A stretch of 64,000 bases of DNA from Favolaschia claudopus. Its lineage: Eukaryota > Basidiomycota > Agaricomycetes > Agaricales > Mycenaceae. Position numbers and translations under genes: made by a program. Below the pieces are notes generated by a model. The model worked only from the letters and a program-made list of their open reading frames with translations, was not told the DNA's origin and ran no database searches. The DNA is taken from assembly GCA_037176885.1 (NCBI GenBank), contig JAWWNJ010000006.1:1798001-1862000 (forward strand), read 5' to 3'. Shown here piece after piece: positions 26,005-36,541 of this stretch; the first letter of the stretch is position 1; every line of letters starts with the position of its first letter.

Positions 26005-27449
26005 ATGTCTTTCGAGCATGCACCTGTTTCGAAAGGAAAGCACTGAATCTCGTTTCCATTCGTTCAATATCTCACTTCAAGAGCAGGCCTTATGGTCGGG
26101 CTTGCAATGTCTTCTATCCTGGTTGGCGTATTCGACGTGAAACACTATTTCCATCTTCAAGTAGGTCTTTATTTTGCCGGGCTTGATGTTCGTCACGCAT
26201 CGTTTGACTAGTAGTAACCCCAGCTTGTCCCTCACATCTCCCGCTACTATCAGGTACCGGCATGATTTTGGTCTGTCCTACTGGTCATAGACGTGCAAGT
26301 AGTATTGGCGGCTCGGCGCTCACCACCTTGCGTTCTCCAGCTCCAGGTGAGCAGCGAAATTCAATGACGATTAAATCATTCCGACGAATTTATCCTGTTT
26401 GTTGTAGCGAACTGTTCATAGCTGAGATCCTACTATACAATATTGGAATCCAGATAGAACGACAATTTGGCACCCTCAAATTCGCCGTAAGAGCTTCGAA
26501 AACCGTCTATGCATTTCTTTCTAACAGGTCTATCAGTCATATACAATCGTCACCACACTCCTCGCGACGTTTGTGGAGTTTCTGTCCCTAATCTTGTTCC
26601 ACCGTGCCGGCCTCAACCATTTTCCCTCCGGTCCAACCCCCCTCATCTTCAGCATCATGTATCAATACCACAGAATCGTCCCCTCCGCATACAGTTTCCG
26701 TATCTTTGGTCTCCCTCTCACCAACAAAAGTTTCAACTATGTATTCGCATTACAGGTAGGCACATCCCACCCTTCCCATTGGTCTCATTCTCACCTTCTC
26801 ACCCTCACCCCCCTGCTTCTTCTTTCATCTCTCTCCAGCTCGCAATTGGCTATCTCCCCGGCTCAGCAGCGGCAGCCCTCATCGGCATATTCGCCGGCCA
26901 AATCTACCGCTCTGATCTCGCCAACCTCAAAGGATATCGTCTCCCCCCTTGGCTAGCATCCTGGTCTTCAAAATACGTTCTCCCCCTCCTCGGCTCCCTC
27001 CGCCCCGCGCGCCGCTCCAACCGTGCCCTTCCAGACGAGGCGGCCATCGATTCAGACACCCGACCGGCACAACAAAACGACGATGAAGAAGAAGTCATCA
27101 CGACTGCCCGAAGGCAACCAGCTCCGTCCACCGCCACGCATCGAAACCGCGCAGAAGATAGTCTTCGAGCCGATCCACAGCGCGGTGGTGGGACTGGCGG
27201 CTCCGTTGTCAGGGAGTGGGTCGAAGGCCTGACTGGTCGAGGACAAACTGGGATCAGGATTCCTACAGACGCCGAGATCGCTCAATTGACGACTATGTTT
27301 CCCGATATTCAGAGAAATGTCCTTGTGGAGACGTTACAACGAAGGTATGCAAAATTTTCTTGGCTCTATCCTTCTCGCATCGCTGAAAAAGCCGCTCCAG
27401 CCCGAATATTGAGAGTGCCGTAGAGACATTGTTAAGTTCGCAGCAGTAG
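26005..27449 (+). CDS. UBAC2/Dsc2-like rhomboid-type ER membrane protein with C-terminal CUE/UBA domain
   Basis: Eight exons: 26005-26035, 26087-26160, 26224-26253, 26303-26346, 26408-26486, 26528-26755, 26839-27344, 27401-27449; 346 residues. The N-terminal half has several hydrophobic segments with rhomboid-like landmarks (FDVKHYFHLQ, YWRLGAHHLAF, IERQFGTLKF, and YLPGSAAAALIG near the end of the membrane part). The usual rhomboid Gly-x-Ser-Gly serine is not visible (PSGPTPLIFS stands there), so it is probably a pseudoprotease. A charged linker leads to a CUE-like domain (TMFPDIQ..ETLL, about residues 300-345) that should bind ubiquitin. The UBAC2/Dsc2 family works in ER-associated or Golgi ubiquitin-dependent quality control. 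The first intron starts GAAAGC instead of GT; translation could instead begin at the ATG at 26092. Confidence 0.82.
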
Positions 27450-27534
27450 TAAATATGTACGATGCTATAGAGATTTTAACTGCGTTACTATGACATGAGA
27501 CAATACAAAACGCCAGGGGGATTCGTTTTTTCCA

Positions 27535-29875
27535 TCAAATCTCCACCCCCTCCTCCTCGAAGGCCTCTCCGTCTTCGTCTTCACCAGTGAAAGCGCTGGA
27601 TGGAACAGCGTACAGGCGGATCACGGGCTATAAGTTTTGTCAGATTTGAATTCCAGCCATGGACATGTATTCTTGGAGCAACGAACCTTATTAGGATCCT
27701 TCACCAAAACGTATTTACCCTCGGGCATCTTCATGCACATGTCCGTGACAGTCCTGACGATGCCCCAGCCGTTGGCGAGCGACACGTTCAGCTGTCCGGC
27801 GAATTCCGTGGGGCGCATCGACGCGGTAGTGAGAATGACATGGCGGGTGTTGTCGCGTGGGTTCGCGCGAGAGATGTACCTGTGAACGAACGAACGAACG
27901 TGTGAGTATGGGGATACATGTCTCTCCGCTGCATTTGATCTACTCGTTGTATGCAAGTAGATCCGTCCCACGGGAGGAGGGAGCGAGCAAGAGAAGAAGA
28001 AGCGCAAAAGATATGATGATCAGACATGACATACCCAATCTTCAGCAAATCCGCACCAGCCAACACACTCTGCACCGTCCACTTGGCCAACTTGCAGCTA
28101 TTATTCTTCATCTCCGTAGCAACCACCGCACCGCGCTGCGAATCCAGCTTCGCCCGCCAATCCGGCGCCCCACCGGCCCCCTGCGAACGCGTGTCGAATT
28201 CATTCAGCGCGCGGATGGTGACCAGTCCCTGGCCCGCACGCGGGTTGCCTTGTCCCGGGGAATAGGCGTCGACCTCAGTGCGGACGCAGATCTTGATGTC
28301 CTCGTCCTCCGTGACGCCCATGTCGAAGACGCGGTAGCGGTAGCCGCACGAGGCGAGCGGATCTGTCTCGTCGGGGCCGTAGAACGGATTTGGGTTGGCG
28401 AGGTCGACGGGTGCTGGTGGGGGGTTCTCGACGACGGATTGGAAGCCGAAATTTTGGTTGATGTAGGTCGCTTCGAGGGAGAGGGAGGTCGCAGAGTTGA
28501 TGGAGGGCACCTCGGGGACGGTGACCTTTTCGGTGGGGTTGTTGGGGTTGGGCGGCGTAGGGTCTTGAGGGGGGTCTGCGGCGTTTTCGTTGACGGTGAC
28601 GGTGTCGAAGGGGCCACCGTCGCGCTTGTCGAAGAAGAGGTTGTTGCCCTCGCGAACGATGACGATGTCCCATGGGTAGACAGAGCGCGGCGCACACATG
28701 AGCACGCTGAGAATCACATCTGTCGCGTACACCGTGGCGGCGCCTTTGGCGGCGAGCTGAAGGATTTCCTAAGTCTATAAAAAACCTGCGAAATTCGCGA
28801 AAATTACCTCCTGGATGACAGGGTCGTCCGAAGTCGTCGTGTTGTACTTGATGCGATCCACCAGTTGGAGTGGACGTTCAGTTTTGGTGGTTATGCGATC
28901 GTATGACTTGTCGTATGCGAATAGTCGCCCGTATGAGTTACTTCAAATTGAAACGCTCTCAGTAAACGGCTCAGGGCAAGAACAAGCACACTCACAGGTC
29001 GACTGGGTCATCAACGTCTAACCTTAATTTAGCAAGACGATGGAACTCGATTTCTTCCAGCATTGACCATGTCGGAGAAATGACAACAGAAGACTCGCGG
29101 GCACGATTGTTCTGAAGAAAAATCAACAAAATTACTCTTTCATCGAATTTTTGAAAGAAAAAAAATGATCCTAGTAGAAGATATCATGGGTTTTGGCCGC
29201 GAGTTCGACGTGGAATCCGACTTGACATTCACTCACCCATGGTCAACTCACAGGCCATAGTCAGAATCCATGAGTGAGTGAGTGAAAGGGTAGGGTCGTA
29301 ATTCACATCGAAATCGAGTCCGAAACCCACAATATCGAGCTGGTGCGATCTACCAAAAATAGTGAAATCAATGAACATACCTTTTCCCAATCCCTCCAGC
29401 CTCTACGGCCGCCACGTTGACCTCCGCGTCCAGAGAATCCCCGACCTCCACGTTGTCCGCCTCTGTTATTGTTGTATGATGAGCCACCGCGAGCACCTCC
29501 CCTTCCACCGCGGGTAAAACCACCCCCTCTCCGGGGCGGAGCTGTTTTGTTGTCGACAAGAGAAAACGACGATTCGTCCTCGACGTGGAAATACGCAAAG
29601 GCGCTTGCGGTTCCACTACCGAAAGCTTGAGCACCGTCACGTCTTCTGCCACCAGGACCGCCTCCTCGTGTATTCTGAGTTTGAGGAAGACCGATTGTAG
29701 GCTGGCGGTTGTCGGACGAGTCATTCCAGTCCGCAAATCGTCCAAGTTTATCAGATTTTGAGTATGGTGCGTAAGGAATATCCTTGAACTTGAACTGCTC
29801 TGGCAAATTCGAGGATGAAGGCCCCCATCCGCCGTCAGGATTATCTTGAATTGGCGGTAGACTAAACGAGGCCAT
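27535..29875 (-). CDS. eif3d: Eukaryotic translation initiation factor 3 subunit D (eIF3d)
   Basis: Six exons, 29875-29381, 29111-28996, 28940-28808, 28768-28035, 27879-27687 and 27627-27535, encode 587 residues, close to the usual family size. The start MASFSLPPI sits in a good context (CACCATGG). Residues up to about 75 carry FKFKDIPYAPYSKSDKLGRF, a strongly conserved eIF3d opening; an Arg/Gly-rich stretch follows (about 110-160); then the globular body with EIEFHRLAKLRLDV, SVYPWDIVI and FYGPDETD. The tail is acidic, as is usual. eIF3d is a cytosolic subunit of the eIF3 complex on the 40S ribosome and can bind the mRNA cap. Intron 1 (29112-29380) is unusually long for this locus and contains an inverted repeat. 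The gene is divergent from IST3. Confidence 0.97.
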
Positions 29876-29961
29876 GGTGACTCTGGACAAGAAAAATTCA
29901 GAGGACGTGTCACATTACAAAACGTCACACCCTCCACCCTCAAGTAAACCTCACCGCTACT
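29876..29961. promoter_or_regulatory. 86-bp bidirectional promoter/leader region between eIF3d and IST3
   Basis: The start codons of eIF3d (minus, 29875) and of IST3 (plus, 29962) are separated by only 86 bp, so both promoters and both 5' leaders must share this space or overlap the opposite gene. I see no TATA box; CCTCACCGCTAC and ACGTCACACCCTCC-like text is present. Co-expression of a translation factor with a splicing factor would be the expected consequence. Confidence 0.7.
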
Positions 29962-31016
29962 ATGAAGTTAGTCTGTCTTTGCATGGTTTTTCCAGCTCGT
30001 TGACCGTCGTCTACAGCGTAGTCAAAGAAATAAACAAAATCAACCAGCTTGAACTCGATCTCGGCGTCAGCGGCGCGTCTTGGCACGACGAATACAAAGA
30101 TTCAGCCTATATATTCGTAGGCGGTCTTCCTTTCGATTTGACCGAAGGCGACGTTGTAACGATATTCTCACAGTGAGAGCTCGTTACATGACACGTCTTC
30201 GCCGTCTTACAGTTTCTCTCTCGCAACAGATATGGGGAGGTCATGGACGTCAATATGCCGCGCGACAAGGACACTGGCAAGCCACGGGGCTTTGCGTTTC
30301 TCATGTACGAAGATCAGCGTTCGACAGTGCTGGCTGTGGACAATCTGAGTGGCGCCAAAGTTCTTGAGAAGACCTTGCGCGTCGACCATGTCAAAAACTA
30401 CAAGCAGCCCAAAATTAAAGGTGATGATGGCGAATGGCTGGAGCCTGAAGACCAAAGTCTCAACGCGAAGCCCGAAATGATAGGTCGGTGTACATATTCT
30501 ACTTTCATCGTATTCCTGTCTAATTTCCGCGAAGACGACGATGCGGCGTCCGACTCCTCCGCCTCCACAGGCGCCTCAATTGACCCCGAAGACCCCATGC
30601 GTGACTACTTGATAGCACAGCGCAGGGAAGCCAAAGCCCTCCAAAAAGGCAAGAAATCAAAATCGAAAGGAAAACACAAGGACGAAACACCGGAAGAACG
30701 AAAGGCCAGGAAGGCCCGGAAGGCTGAGAAAAAGTCTCGCAAGACCAAAAAAGCATCGGAGGGTATGAGAGGCGTGGAGGCGCTGCTAAATTCGCTCGGT
30801 GGGCGTACACGGCGTCCTTCGCGAAGCCGAAGCCGGAGTCCTTCTCCACGTCAGATGAGACGCCAGCGGAGTGATTCCCCCCGGCGTCCTGATGACCGCC
30901 GACCGCGTTCCCCTGGCGCATATGATCACCCTTCCAGAGATGACGGGCGGTACGAGTCGAGAGGAGGAGGGAGAGGGTCGATGAGGGAGTCGTCTCGTGA
31001 GCGTTCACGGCGATAG
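29962..31016 (+). CDS. ist3: Spliceosome/RES complex RNA-binding protein IST3 (Cwf29, RBMX2 family)
   Basis: Four exons: 29962-29966, 30017-30172, 30230-30483, 30535-31016; 298 residues. The first exon is only ATGAA; joined to exon 2 it yields MNVVKEINKINQLE, the family's conserved start, followed by SWHDEYKDSAYIFVGGLPF. One RRM spans about residues 33-115 with RNP2 (IFVGGL) and RNP1 (KPRGFAFL) and ends in LRVDHVKNYKQPK, the segment that contacts the partners in the RES (retention and splicing) complex. After an acidic linker containing DPEDPMRDYL, the tail is Lys-rich then Arg/Ser-rich, typical of splicing factors. Intron 3 (30484-30534) is itself nearly open, so an unspliced reading is possible but lowers family fit. 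It acts in the nucleus on pre-mRNA. Confidence 0.93.
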
Positions 31017-33847
31017 TGGTATACCGAATATTCTGCGTCCGTTCTCTGTAACTTACCTCCCTACGTTCACTTCCAATGTCGAGTTAGATTCACACAACCC
31101 ACGCGCGCAACCTTATTTCATTTTCCCCGTCGTCCCACAATTCCGAGTCCTGTTCCACCGATGTCCAATTATCCATCAGCGCTTCCCAAGTTCTCGTTCT
31201 CAATTAACCCACAGGTCCCATCCTCAGGCTCTGTCAAGGGCCAGCCAGAGTCTGAAACACCCAGCATAAGAACCCTCCCATGGTCTTTCTTGGGTTCTTC
31301 CTCGAGTCCCAAGCCTCGGGTTAACGTCCCCTCTATATCTGCGCAGTTCACTTCTGATGCTCTCCCGTGGACCAGATGCCTTGGCTGATTTCATGCCGAG
31401 TCGACTGAATGAATCAATAGACCGCATCCGCGACGACATCGTTGTACAAGTATACATACTACCGCCAGCTTTAGCGGTAGCAGGTGTGTGAACTCGATAC
31501 TGTGACATGGGATTGCGATTGCGAGTTGGGTTCGGAGCGCCATGCCCCGGCAAAGCCAGGTCCTAGCGGATGCGCGTGCAAACTTCAACAAGGTACTTAT
31601 CTAGATGCAATATCGCTGTCGTCGATAAATATCGACCAATGGCCCGGGACGAAAGGAACGCATTGCCAGATCCCGGGTATCCTATTTGTTAGACTTGTAT
31701 GTCGGCGGCGGAGCTCCCTCCGCCATGCCAGTGGGCGGACAGCGAAATGGAAGATATCATACTTATGTCCGATAGGTGAAGATATCCGCGCAGCGCACAC
31801 GGGCAGCGTGAGCGACAGGCACCGCGCCGCACTGTAAATAAGTAAATTGGCGCGGTTTAGAATGGCTGGCATGTCTGCCAGCTCGACGTTACTCCTTCCA
31901 GACTGCGAGCCGCGTGTAGCGCGTATTTATATCGCGCCTGTCCATTGTCGCGGTAAAAAAAAATCCGTCAAGCTCGAGCTGCCTGCCGTGCGTATGTCCC
32001 GTCCAGGATAACGGATGCCGGTGTTGTTGCATGATATTCATTGAGTTGACCAAAAGAGGCATACGAATGGATGCAGAAGGATTCGGACGACACAAACCCG
32101 GACCAGAAAATGGTCTGAGGTGTTTTCAGAGGGAAGTGCTTGACAACAGTTCGCGGGTTAACGTACATACTACACACCTCGGATTCCTGAAAGCACCCAG
32201 AGCTCTGGTAGAAATCGACGACGCGGGCTTCGTTCGGGAACTCGGATTAATATTGTGGAAAAGCGGCTCCAGTTGGTATGTATTTGCCAACTCCGAGTCG
32301 TCGGGTCGGAGGAATTTCGACTGGGAAGAAATGCTTTGGCCGCCGACGCGGGCGCCGATGAATGGGGTCGACTCAGCATTGAATGTGTAAGAGTCACCAG
32401 CGCCGCCGTGGTATTCTCACCTCAGACTCAGAGTACGACTCCCGAACTGGATGATATGTCGAAGTCGAAGTCGAAGTGTGGCGAGAATGTACCAATGTTT
32501 TCGCGCCGCATGCATGTGGATCTGGCCGTTGTGTCAAGTGCGGTCCCGCAGGCAGAAGAAATGTCAAAGAACCAGTTATGATAACATGGGAAATTGGCAA
32601 TAAATTTGGACAGGCAACGTTCGACGCTGTTGCACATGGAATCGGCGGAGAGATTGAGGTGGAGTTGAAATCACTGTGAATCTGAGGAGAGTTCGATGTC
32701 AGTGTCATGAATTGCGCAGACCTTGACAATCTCTCGACGGATTCAATTGGAATTTCAGGCTTCTAGGTGGAGTTCCCGATAAGTGTGTACTCCATGAGAG
32801 GGGAGGTGGGGTGCTATCTCAGCCTATCTGTCGGTAGATTCTTGATGAGAGCCTCTAGGGAATATCGAAAACAATCAGTTAACCGGGCTAATAGTTATAT
32901 TAGAAGCTGAGTATAGGCCACCGAAGCGGGCCTTTTTCCTCAGATAGGCTTCAACGAAAGTCCTGGGCTTATTCTTTGAAGGCTTCCCGCCAGCGCGTTT
33001 GAATGTAGGCTCACAACCAGCCCAGTTTGAATACAAGCTTAGATTCAATGGCTCAGAAGGCGTTATTTCTTGAAAGGATCTTGATATGGGTATGCCCATT
33101 GCACTCGTCAAGTTCTCGGAGTACTCGTCGCACGAATTGCTCCAAGTCCAACTCGCCGCTTGGTGTTCGGATTTTGGATGTCGCCCGCTTTGGCGGTGCC
33201 TGAGAATGAAGCATAGAAAAAGCAGCAGAGATATGCTATCTACGGCTTGTCTACGGCAGCATTTGCCGAAGCTTACGGCATGCACGCGAGACTCTTCTCT
33301 CACTGCACACTGGCGCACACTGGCAGCCAACGCGTCTACGACTGAAAGCCTCTGAAAGCCCGTGTCTTACTGAGCCTGAAGTCGAAGCTTTTCGAAACAT
33401 ATACTCGCCATTATACGGCCGTGATGGCGAATTGCTATTCCCCCGATACGATCCAGGTGCGGAAGGGTTCCCCGCCGATTCTTTCATTGGCATTATACCT
33501 CAGCGTTCCGCCGTAGGTTGAGTAGGCTCTGTTCGACAATTCTCAGCTGACAAGTCGAATAATCTAGGATTGGATCAAGTATGCCGTTCTCAACGACTCA
33601 GACTTTGAATAAATACGTTGAACGTCAGTAAGTGAGCTCTGCGGCTTTCAGCCTCCAAGAGTGCTGAACGGCTACGATCTCTATAGCACGGAAGTACGTC
33701 TGTCAGCGGGCAAGGTACAGAAAGCATCCGGACTCGGCGCAAGCAGACTGCCAGTTAACAGGTTACACGCTTTCAACTGCAATACTCAAAATGGTCAATA
33801 CATGGAGCAGCACATACGCAACGAGTCCGAATGTCCAATATTTCGCA
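31017..33847. other. Intergenic region with weak coding remnants and one repeat copy
   Basis: Downstream of IST3 there is a short plus-strand frame from 31161 and, in another frame near 31370-31490, the phrase ADFMPSRLNESIDRIRDD; no intron joins them convincingly. A dispersed repeat copy fills 32688-33290. The remaining sequence (31500-32687 and 33291-33847) shows no recognisable gene on either strand. The right end is the 3' flank of the metallopeptidase gene. Confidence 0.5.
32688..33290. repeat. Dispersed repeat, copy 1
   Basis: Begins AGAGTTCGATGTCAGTGTCA and ends near GCTTACGGCATGCACGCGAG. The same text, with substitutions and indels, recurs in direct orientation at 36542-37198. Strongly conserved blocks are the first 25 bp, CTCAGCCTATCTGTCGGT, and GAATGAAGCATAGAAAAAGC followed by AGCAGAGATATGCTA. 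In this copy the minus strand is open for about 150 codons and reads phrases such as KPSKNKPRTFVEAYLRKKA, which suggests a coding origin. No terminal inverted repeats were seen. Confidence 0.75.
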
Positions 33848-34787
33848 TCAATACGGCGGGGGATTCTGGGTGAAGAAACCCGCCGGGTCTTTGGGGTCGC
33901 AAATCCGACTGACAAAGGCATCCAGTCCGAGCCACGCATAACTATCCGCATTGATTTCTGGCAATCCAAGTTGGTCGTCTTGGGCGGGGTCGATAAGACC
34001 ATGGACACGAGGTTCGCCGTACGCGAATTCGCCATCGCTGTTTTTCACGTCAACGATTTGTGCTTCCAACTCCGACGCTGGCCCAACGGTGCTGTAGTGT
34101 GTCATCTCGTGCAGCACGACGCGCGAAAAGGAGTCCATCTTCTCGCTCGGGAATGGGTCCAATGTGCTGCAGTCGAGATTGGCGGTGCTGGGCAACGCGT
34201 ATGCTGCATCGCAGAAGTGGATCTTTTCGCGATTGTCGACTCGGGTGTCGGTGTTCGTGTAGCCGAGGGTGTCTGATTCGGGGGTGTCACAAGCGTTGTC
34301 TTCGCTAAAATCTTCGACCGACGTAAACGTCAACAAAATTCCACTCAAAACGAGGCTCCTCACCGAGATTGTCTACGATCATTCCGGCCACGACCGTTCC
34401 AATCATGCCATCCGAGCTACTTGTCCCCGCAATCAGCGCGAAGACAGAAGAAACTTGGTCCTGCGTGTCGTCGTCGTCGTCGCTGAGAGGGAAATAGCGC
34501 TGATAGACTGCATCGCCCGCCTTTGCTGACACTTGTCCGTTGCTCGACAGGGCACGCATCTCTGCGCTGCATATAACACTATGCAGGGCTTCGAGATGTC
34601 TCTTGTCGGTATCGTCGTCGGGGTTGAAGTTTAGATACTGCCATTCGTGGCCGCAAGGTGTGTCGAGAGGGTAGGCCGATGGCGCTGGAGGGCTCTGGCG
34701 CGCGACACGAGAGGGTTCGTTGAGCAGCGGTTTTGCGTCTGCGAGTGCTCCTACGAATGCAAGAAGCACAATTGTCGACAGCGTCAT
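33848..34787 (-). CDS. Secreted zinc metallopeptidase, HExxH aspzincin-like (M35-related)
   Basis: Two exons, 34787-34364 and 34311-33848, joined through a 52-nt intron (GTGAGG..CGAAG), give 295 residues. The N-terminus MTLSTIVLLAFVGALADA is a clear signal peptide. The zinc site is HEMTH at residues 209-213, followed at 262-268 by NADSYAW, the position where aspzincin-type enzymes place their Asp ligand and where fungal Lys-specific metalloendopeptidase relatives carry a similar motif. Six or more cysteines suggest disulfides, as expected outside the cell. The upstream in-frame Met at 34943 is less likely because it would bury the signal peptide. The enzyme probably degrades extracellular protein. 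The family level (M35 proper or a neighbouring clan MA family) is not settled. Confidence 0.82.
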
Positions 34788-34886
34788 GTTGGGGCAAGGT
34801 GAATATGGGCGGACTCGTTGGGGAGGTATCGAAGGGATGGTCCGAGGGCCGCTGTGAATCTGCAAATGAGGGTGGGTAGTCGCTGC

Positions 34887-34896
34887 CTTTATACCT
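34887..34896 (-). promoter_or_regulatory. TATA box of the metallopeptidase gene
   Basis: On the minus strand the sequence reads GGTATAAAGG about 100 nt upstream of the start codon at 34787, a normal distance for a fungal TATA element with a leader of 60-70 nt. It is inside the 497-bp region shared with the divergent orphan gene. Confidence 0.6.
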
Positions 34897-35073
34897 CCCA
34901 AGCCGCTTACTTGACTCTCATACAGTCGGATCTCTATCCTCACTTCTTTGTTCGAGCTATGAAGTAAACTGCGACCTGGACGCGCCAGAGAGAGCCAAGC
35001 AGACGCTCGTAGGAAGTCGAGACAACTAATTCAGTCTTGTAGCAATCTATCCGACGATACAGGCAAAACGCTA

Positions 35074-35217
35074 TGCGTGCGCCACACCCGGATGCTCATT
35101 CATAGCAGCCCACACACGGCGCCGACGCTGTAAAATCTCGGCACTTGGAGCATCGGCTCCCACTGCACAGGTATGGCTGTTGTTCAGTGTGCGTCATACC
35201 CGGATGCCCATTTATAC
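35074..35217 (+). repeat. Duplicated promoter-like segment upstream of the orphan gene
   Basis: Two direct copies, 35074-35105 and 35187-35217, share CAC/TACCCGGATG followed by C-T/C-CATT-C/T-ATA. The second copy ends in TTTATAC at 35211, about 70 nt before the ATG at 35285, and may act as the TATA element; the first copy has drifted to TTCATAG. Both lie between the divergent metallopeptidase and orphan genes. Confidence 0.5.
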
Positions 35218-35284
35218 TCGACCAGCAATCGACTACTCATCTATTCTAATTACCCTTCATCCTGATCTGCTGCCACCAACCGCT

Positions 35285-36466
35285 ATGGCGACCCCACTGG
35301 CGATCCAAACACAGATCCATAGTCGCTATGAGGTCTTCGATTCGTCGGGGCGTCTGCCGTTCAGTATCGTCTTCGGCCTCTGTCGCCGGTCTTCAGTGGA
35401 TACTGATCCTCGACCTCTGGTCCTCGACATTGCTGGCTCTGCGCTGGATGTACCGTTCGCGCTCGCGAATGGGCTGCTTATGATACACGAACGCGACCCA
35501 TCGGACATTCATCGCTTCATCGACGTCGATCTCAGCCGCCTCGAGGACGTTCCAGCCCAGGATGCCCACTACTTGTCGCTTCCCTCTCCAATCAACCGTA
35601 CAAGGCATTGGAGGGAGTCGTTTGTGGAGTACTTGTTTCCTATCGAGGCCGACAGTCCGCTGGCATCGATTCTGAAGCCGGGGAAGAGGTATACTGTCAA
35701 GCTTGCCAGCGAGGACCTCGGCGTACGATGGTGGGCATATGACGACCGCACCGAAGTTGTCGACGGTGACGGAGGTGTAGTCCGGACGCACTTCGAGAAC
35801 GCGAAACTTGTCAACAGCAAATCCACGGCTGGTAACGCTACGTTCACTTGCGTGTCGGCCTTGCCCTGGCCGCCGCGGGTGAAGATGGGGATGCGTCTCG
35901 TCACTCCGTCCAACGGTCAAGTGTTGCTCGACGTCTCTGCCACGAATACCGGTGACAGAACTGTGCTGGTCCAAACCCGCGACAGACAGTCTTTCCTAAT
36001 TCCTTGGGGCTCTTCCCAGCCCGTTTCCGACACCTTGGACGACTCCCTGTCTCGGATTATTGATGGGGACTCACCAAAGCCTCCGACATCGTCCCTTCGG
36101 ATCGTGGACGTGGCAAGTGGGGCAGTTGTCCGAGGCAATAAACGTCCAGTGTGCTCATTGAACAACTCGCCGGCGCCGAGGCCTCCAAAGATGGATTGGC
36201 TCGTACCGCTTCATCCGGCAGAGCCGAAGGTGGTGCAGGTTGAGATCCAGCATCTGGTGAACGGTTTGGCCGATGGGCTCTATCGACTGGAGATGGAGGC
36301 GCGAGGGTGTTGGTGGTATGATGCTGAGGTAGAGGCAGATGGCGACTCGGATGGTCGAGTGCATCCGGCGCTATACAAGACAACGATTCCGCCGCTCATC
36401 TTGGAGACTGCAGATATTCTAGAGGTGCAGGTTCGGAATGGAAGAGTGTTCGAACTCGATCCATAA
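35285..36466 (+). CDS. Orphan protein of 393 residues, intronless
   Basis: A long single open frame; I prefer the start MATPLAIQTQ at 35285, because the 35 codons before it (from 35180) read as promoter and leader with a TATA-like element. I do not recognise a family. There is no signal peptide and no membrane segment. The sequence is rich in beta-strand-like stretches and Trp/Tyr/Pro (for example LKPGKRYTVKLASEDLGVRWW, shortened here as KPGKRYTVKLASED then GVRWW), and near the end GLYRLEMEARGCWWYDAEVE. That pattern suggests two or more beta-sandwich modules. It is divergent from the secreted metallopeptidase and followed by a repeat copy. The absence of introns, against three to eleven in most neighbours, may mean recent origin or retroposition. 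It is probably a real gene. Confidence 0.75.
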   Translation: MATPLAIQTQIHSRYEVFDSSGRLPFSIVFGLCRRSSVDTDPRPLVLDIAGSALDVPFALANGLLMIHERDPSDIHRFIDVDLSRLEDVPAQDAHYLSLPSPINRTRHWRESFVEYLFPIEADSPLASILKPGKRYTVKLASEDLGVRWWAYDDRTEVVDGDGGVVRTHFENAKLVNSKSTAGNATFTCVSALPWPPRVKMGMRLVTPSNGQVLLDVSATNTGDRTVLVQTRDRQSFLIPWGSSQPVSDTLDDSLSRIIDGDSPKPPTSSLRIVDVASGAVVRGNKRPVCSLNNSPAPRPPKMDWLVPLHPAEPKVVQVEIQHLVNGLADGLYRLEMEARGCWWYDAEVEADGDSDGRVHPALYKTTIPPLILETADILEVQVRNGRVFELDP

Positions 36467-36541
36467 TTACCAATTCTCGCTCGCCTGTATTTCCATGACT
36501 TGCTTATGCTCGACATGGTGTGCGCTCCCCGATTGAAGAAG

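Noticed and set aside
31161..31490. Possible small gene with the phrase ADFMPSRLNESIDRIRDD
   Set aside because: The two open segments are in different frames and no intron of normal length with good borders joins them; could be IST3 3' UTR or a remnant.
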